DNA from: CAXBDP01 sp963974465
Lineage (GTDB): Bacteria > Bacteroidota > Bacteroidia > Cytophagales > Cyclobacteriaceae
Assembly: GCA_049340005.1 (NCBI GenBank)
Contig: JBMPIY010000004.1
DNA: 64,000 nt
Strand: one strand, 5' to 3'
The notes beneath the pieces are model-generated. The model worked only from the letters and a program-made list of their open reading frames with translations, made no database searches and was not told where the DNA came from. Position numbers and translations under genes: made by a program. Of the stretch, positions 62,098-64,000 are shown piece after piece; position 1 is the stretch's first letter, and the number at the start of each line of letters is the position of its first letter.

Positions 62098-64000
62098 ATG
62101 ATACGACTAGCCCTAATCATTTTTTTGATATTATTTAGTTTTGAAAGCTCATCAAGCACAATTAATAAATATCCTGTAAGCGATATCCCTATCGAGCTTT
62201 TAACTAATTCCAACGCGGTTTACAGGTTAGATAAGACCGAATTTGTAATTGAAAAAATAGATGGGGCCCTTTTCAGGGTTCATCAAGTAGTTACAATTCT
62301 AAATCCAAAAGCGGCAAATGAAGGAGTGAAGGCGATCTCTTATGATAAATTACGAAAAGTTTTAAGCTTTAATGCCACAGTCTATGATAAAAATGGAGAA
62401 GTAATTTATAAGTCAAAATCCAAAGATGTTATCGATCAAAGTAATATTTCTGGCGCTTCCTTATATGAAGATAATAGGATAAAAGGCTTAGACTTACGTC
62501 AAAAGGAATACCCCTATACAATTGAAGTAATGTTTGAAGTTGAGTTTCTTTATTTATTCCATATTCCTGATTGGATTTCTGTTAAGGGAGAATCTATTGG
62601 CGTCCAAAAATCAGAATACACCATTTCCGCTCCCGAACATTTACTGCCAAACTTCTTGGAAGTTAATATGGCAAAGAATAGCTACCGTAAGACTAAATCA
62701 CAAAATCTTACCAGTTATCATTGGGAATTAAAAAACATCAAGCCGATTAGTATTGAACCCTACAGCAATGGCTTTGAGTCAAAAATTCCAATTGTTTACT
62801 TCAGCCCATCCAAGTTTAATTATGAGGGTTATGAAGGTGATATGTCTACTTGGAGTGGAATTGCAAAATGGCAAACGCAGTTAAATGCCGGCAGAGATGC
62901 AATATCAACAAAAACTAAGGAAGAAGTTAACCATTTAGTCAATGGAACCAACTCTACGGAAGAAAAGATCAAACTAGTTTATGAATATATGCAATCAAGA
63001 ACCCGGTATGTAAGTATACAACTTGGTATTGGTGGATATCAAACTTTCCCAGCTTCAACAGTAGATGAAATGGGTTACGGTGATTGTAAGGCTCTCACAA
63101 ACTATATGAAATCTTTGCTTAACTCAATTGGAATAGACTCCCACCTTGCTTTGGTCAATGCTGGAGAAGAAGCGACAATATTGAATGAGGAATTCCCTAG
63201 CATGACCTTTAATCATGTAATCTTAGCAGTCCCAATGGAAAACGATACCACTTGGCTAGAATGCACAAGTCAATCGAACCCATTTGGATATTTAGGCAAA
63301 TTCACTGGAAATAGAAAAGTATTATTGATAAATGATAATATTGGTAAAATTGTAGAAACCCCCAATTATGGGTCAGAAGAAAACAAAATCATCAGTAATT
63401 TTCAAATAGACCTGGACATACAGGGCAATGCCAACGCGATCATAAAAAAAGAATTTATAGGGTTAGCATCTGATTATAATGGACTATCTACTTTTTTGAC
63501 TTTCAATGATAAAAACCAAAAAGAATGGCTAATTCGTAATATTGACATTTCTGATTTTCAAATTAATAATTATCAGTTTACTCAAAATAAAGATAAGATC
63601 CCCTCCATCAATTTAGAATCTGAAATTACCATAAGGAATATCGCTTCTAAGACAGGAAACAGAATGTTTATCCCATTGAATTTTGCCAAATTTGAGGTTG
63701 AGTCAATTTCAAATACACAAAACAGAGAAACACCCATTCAATTCAGATATTCCCATCACTATGTAGACTCAGTGGCATTTAAAATTCCTAAAGGATATTC
63801 AGTGGAATACATGCCTGATGCAGCTGAGATTATTCAGCCATTTGGAGAATTTAAAATGAATATCACGGTCAAGGATAATGTTATTTACTACAAAAGAGAT
63901 TTCTTGATCAAAGAAGGAGTATATAGTCCTGAATCGCATGAGGCTATAAATAAGTTCTTTAACGAAGTTACTACCAATGACAATAAAAAAGTACTATTGA
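62098..64000 (+). CDS. DUF3857/transglutaminase-like exported protein, 3' end missing
   Basis: ATG at 62098 opens a frame that runs to the window edge with no stop, giving about 634 residues. Signal IRLALIIFLILFSFESSSST is followed by a DUF3857 domain and a transglutaminase core with YGDCKALTNYMKSLL (catalytic-type Cys), FNHVILAVP (His) and WLECTSQS in the place of the usual Asp-x-Thr. It follows its paralog by one base, so the two are surely co-translated. The last residues (about NKKVLL) look close to a normal C-terminus. Confidence 0.88.
   Translation, partial: MIRLALIIFLILFSFESSSSTINKYPVSDIPIELLTNSNAVYRLDKTEFVIEKIDGALFRVHQVVTILNPKAANEGVKAISYDKLRKVLSFNATVYDKNGEVIYKSKSKDVIDQSNISGASLYEDNRIKGLDLRQKEYPYTIEVMFEVEFLYLFHIPDWISVKGESIGVQKSEYTISAPEHLLPNFLEVNMAKNSYRKTKSQNLTSYHWELKNIKPISIEPYSNGFESKIPIVYFSPSKFNYEGYEGDMSTWSGIAKWQTQLNAGRDAISTKTKEEVNHLVNGTNSTEEKIKLVYEYMQSRTRYVSIQLGIGGYQTFPASTVDEMGYGDCKALTNYMKSLLNSIGIDSHLALVNAGEEATILNEEFPSMTFNHVILAVPMENDTTWLECTSQSNPFGYLGKFTGNRKVLLINDNIGKIVETPNYGSEENKIISNFQIDLDIQGNANAIIKKEFIGLASDYNGLSTFLTFNDKNQKEWLIRNIDISDFQINNYQFTQNKDKIPSINLESEITIRNIASKTGNRMFIPLNFAKFEVESISNTQNRETPIQFRYSHHYVDSVAFKIPKGYSVEYMPDAAEIIQPFGEFKMNITVKDNVIYYKRDFLIKEGVYSPESHEAINKFFNEVTTNDNKKVLL

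Noticed and set aside
1..64000. tRNA, rRNA or tmRNA genes
   Set aside because: I looked for acceptor/T-loop patterns (GGTTCGAATCC type) and rRNA-like stretches and saw none. A covariance search would be needed to be sure.

Overview
The window looks like chromosomal DNA of a gliding or T9SS-bearing member of the Bacteroidota, probably of the Cytophagia type. The evidence is a complete gldK-gldL-gldM-gldN cluster behind a PorP/SprF-family gene, FISUMP and PKD lipoproteins, M56/BlaI regulation with TonB-plug-like modules, a HemD-DUF4271 pair, many TTG or A/T-rich starts with weak Shine-Dalgarno sequences, and modest G+C. No genus is claimed.

Layout. 1-17.4 kb is a surface-polysaccharide locus, almost all on the minus strand. 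In transcription order it carries an ABC permease (Wzm type), an ATPase with a C-terminal cargo domain (Wzt type), an acyltransferase-methyltransferase fusion, two more methyltransferases around an unknown protein, several GT2 enzymes, a DUF5672 protein, AsnB, an MBOAT acyltransferase with an SGNH-like partner, GT4 and GT2. A GT61 gene cut by the window edge converges on it. Together these suggest a methylated and acylated glycan exported by an ABC transporter. 15.85-16.56 kb is a strand-asymmetric low-complexity spacer inside this locus.

17.4-23.7 kb is an accessory island. It holds about 26 palindromes of six types laid out in a fixed order, a decayed HigB-like toxin next to an intact HigA-like antitoxin, a FISUMP lipoprotein, a membrane glycosyltransferase-like protein, and gene debris.

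23.7-45.1 kb is mostly housekeeping: an RlpA-like protein, an alpha/beta hydrolase, an S9 peptidase, a peroxiredoxin, RmuC, MnmD, IspF, an M16 peptidase, a fused E1 dehydrogenase, an eight-repeat PKD lipoprotein, OsmC, LipA, a two-gene cassette with a frameshifted HEPN-like member, and a tightly packed operon hemW-cyclase-DUF721-asparaginase-RsmB-like. 45.1-54.3 kb is a plus-strand run: a BamA/TamA-like protein, DUF4271, HemD, PorP/SprF and GldKLMN. 54.3-58.4 kb is a BlaI/M56 signalling locus with two secreted paralogs of the sensor's ectodomain and three operator-like inverted repeats. The window ends with a PLP decarboxylase and two tandem DUF3857 transglutaminase-like proteins, the second cut by the edge.

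The strongest unexplained signal is at DNA level. The octamer GCGGGAGG (or its complement) occurs 31 times by eye, where roughly 0.4 would be expected from base composition. It occurs equally in both orientations and in every codon phase, and is absent from the 9 kb core of the polysaccharide locus.
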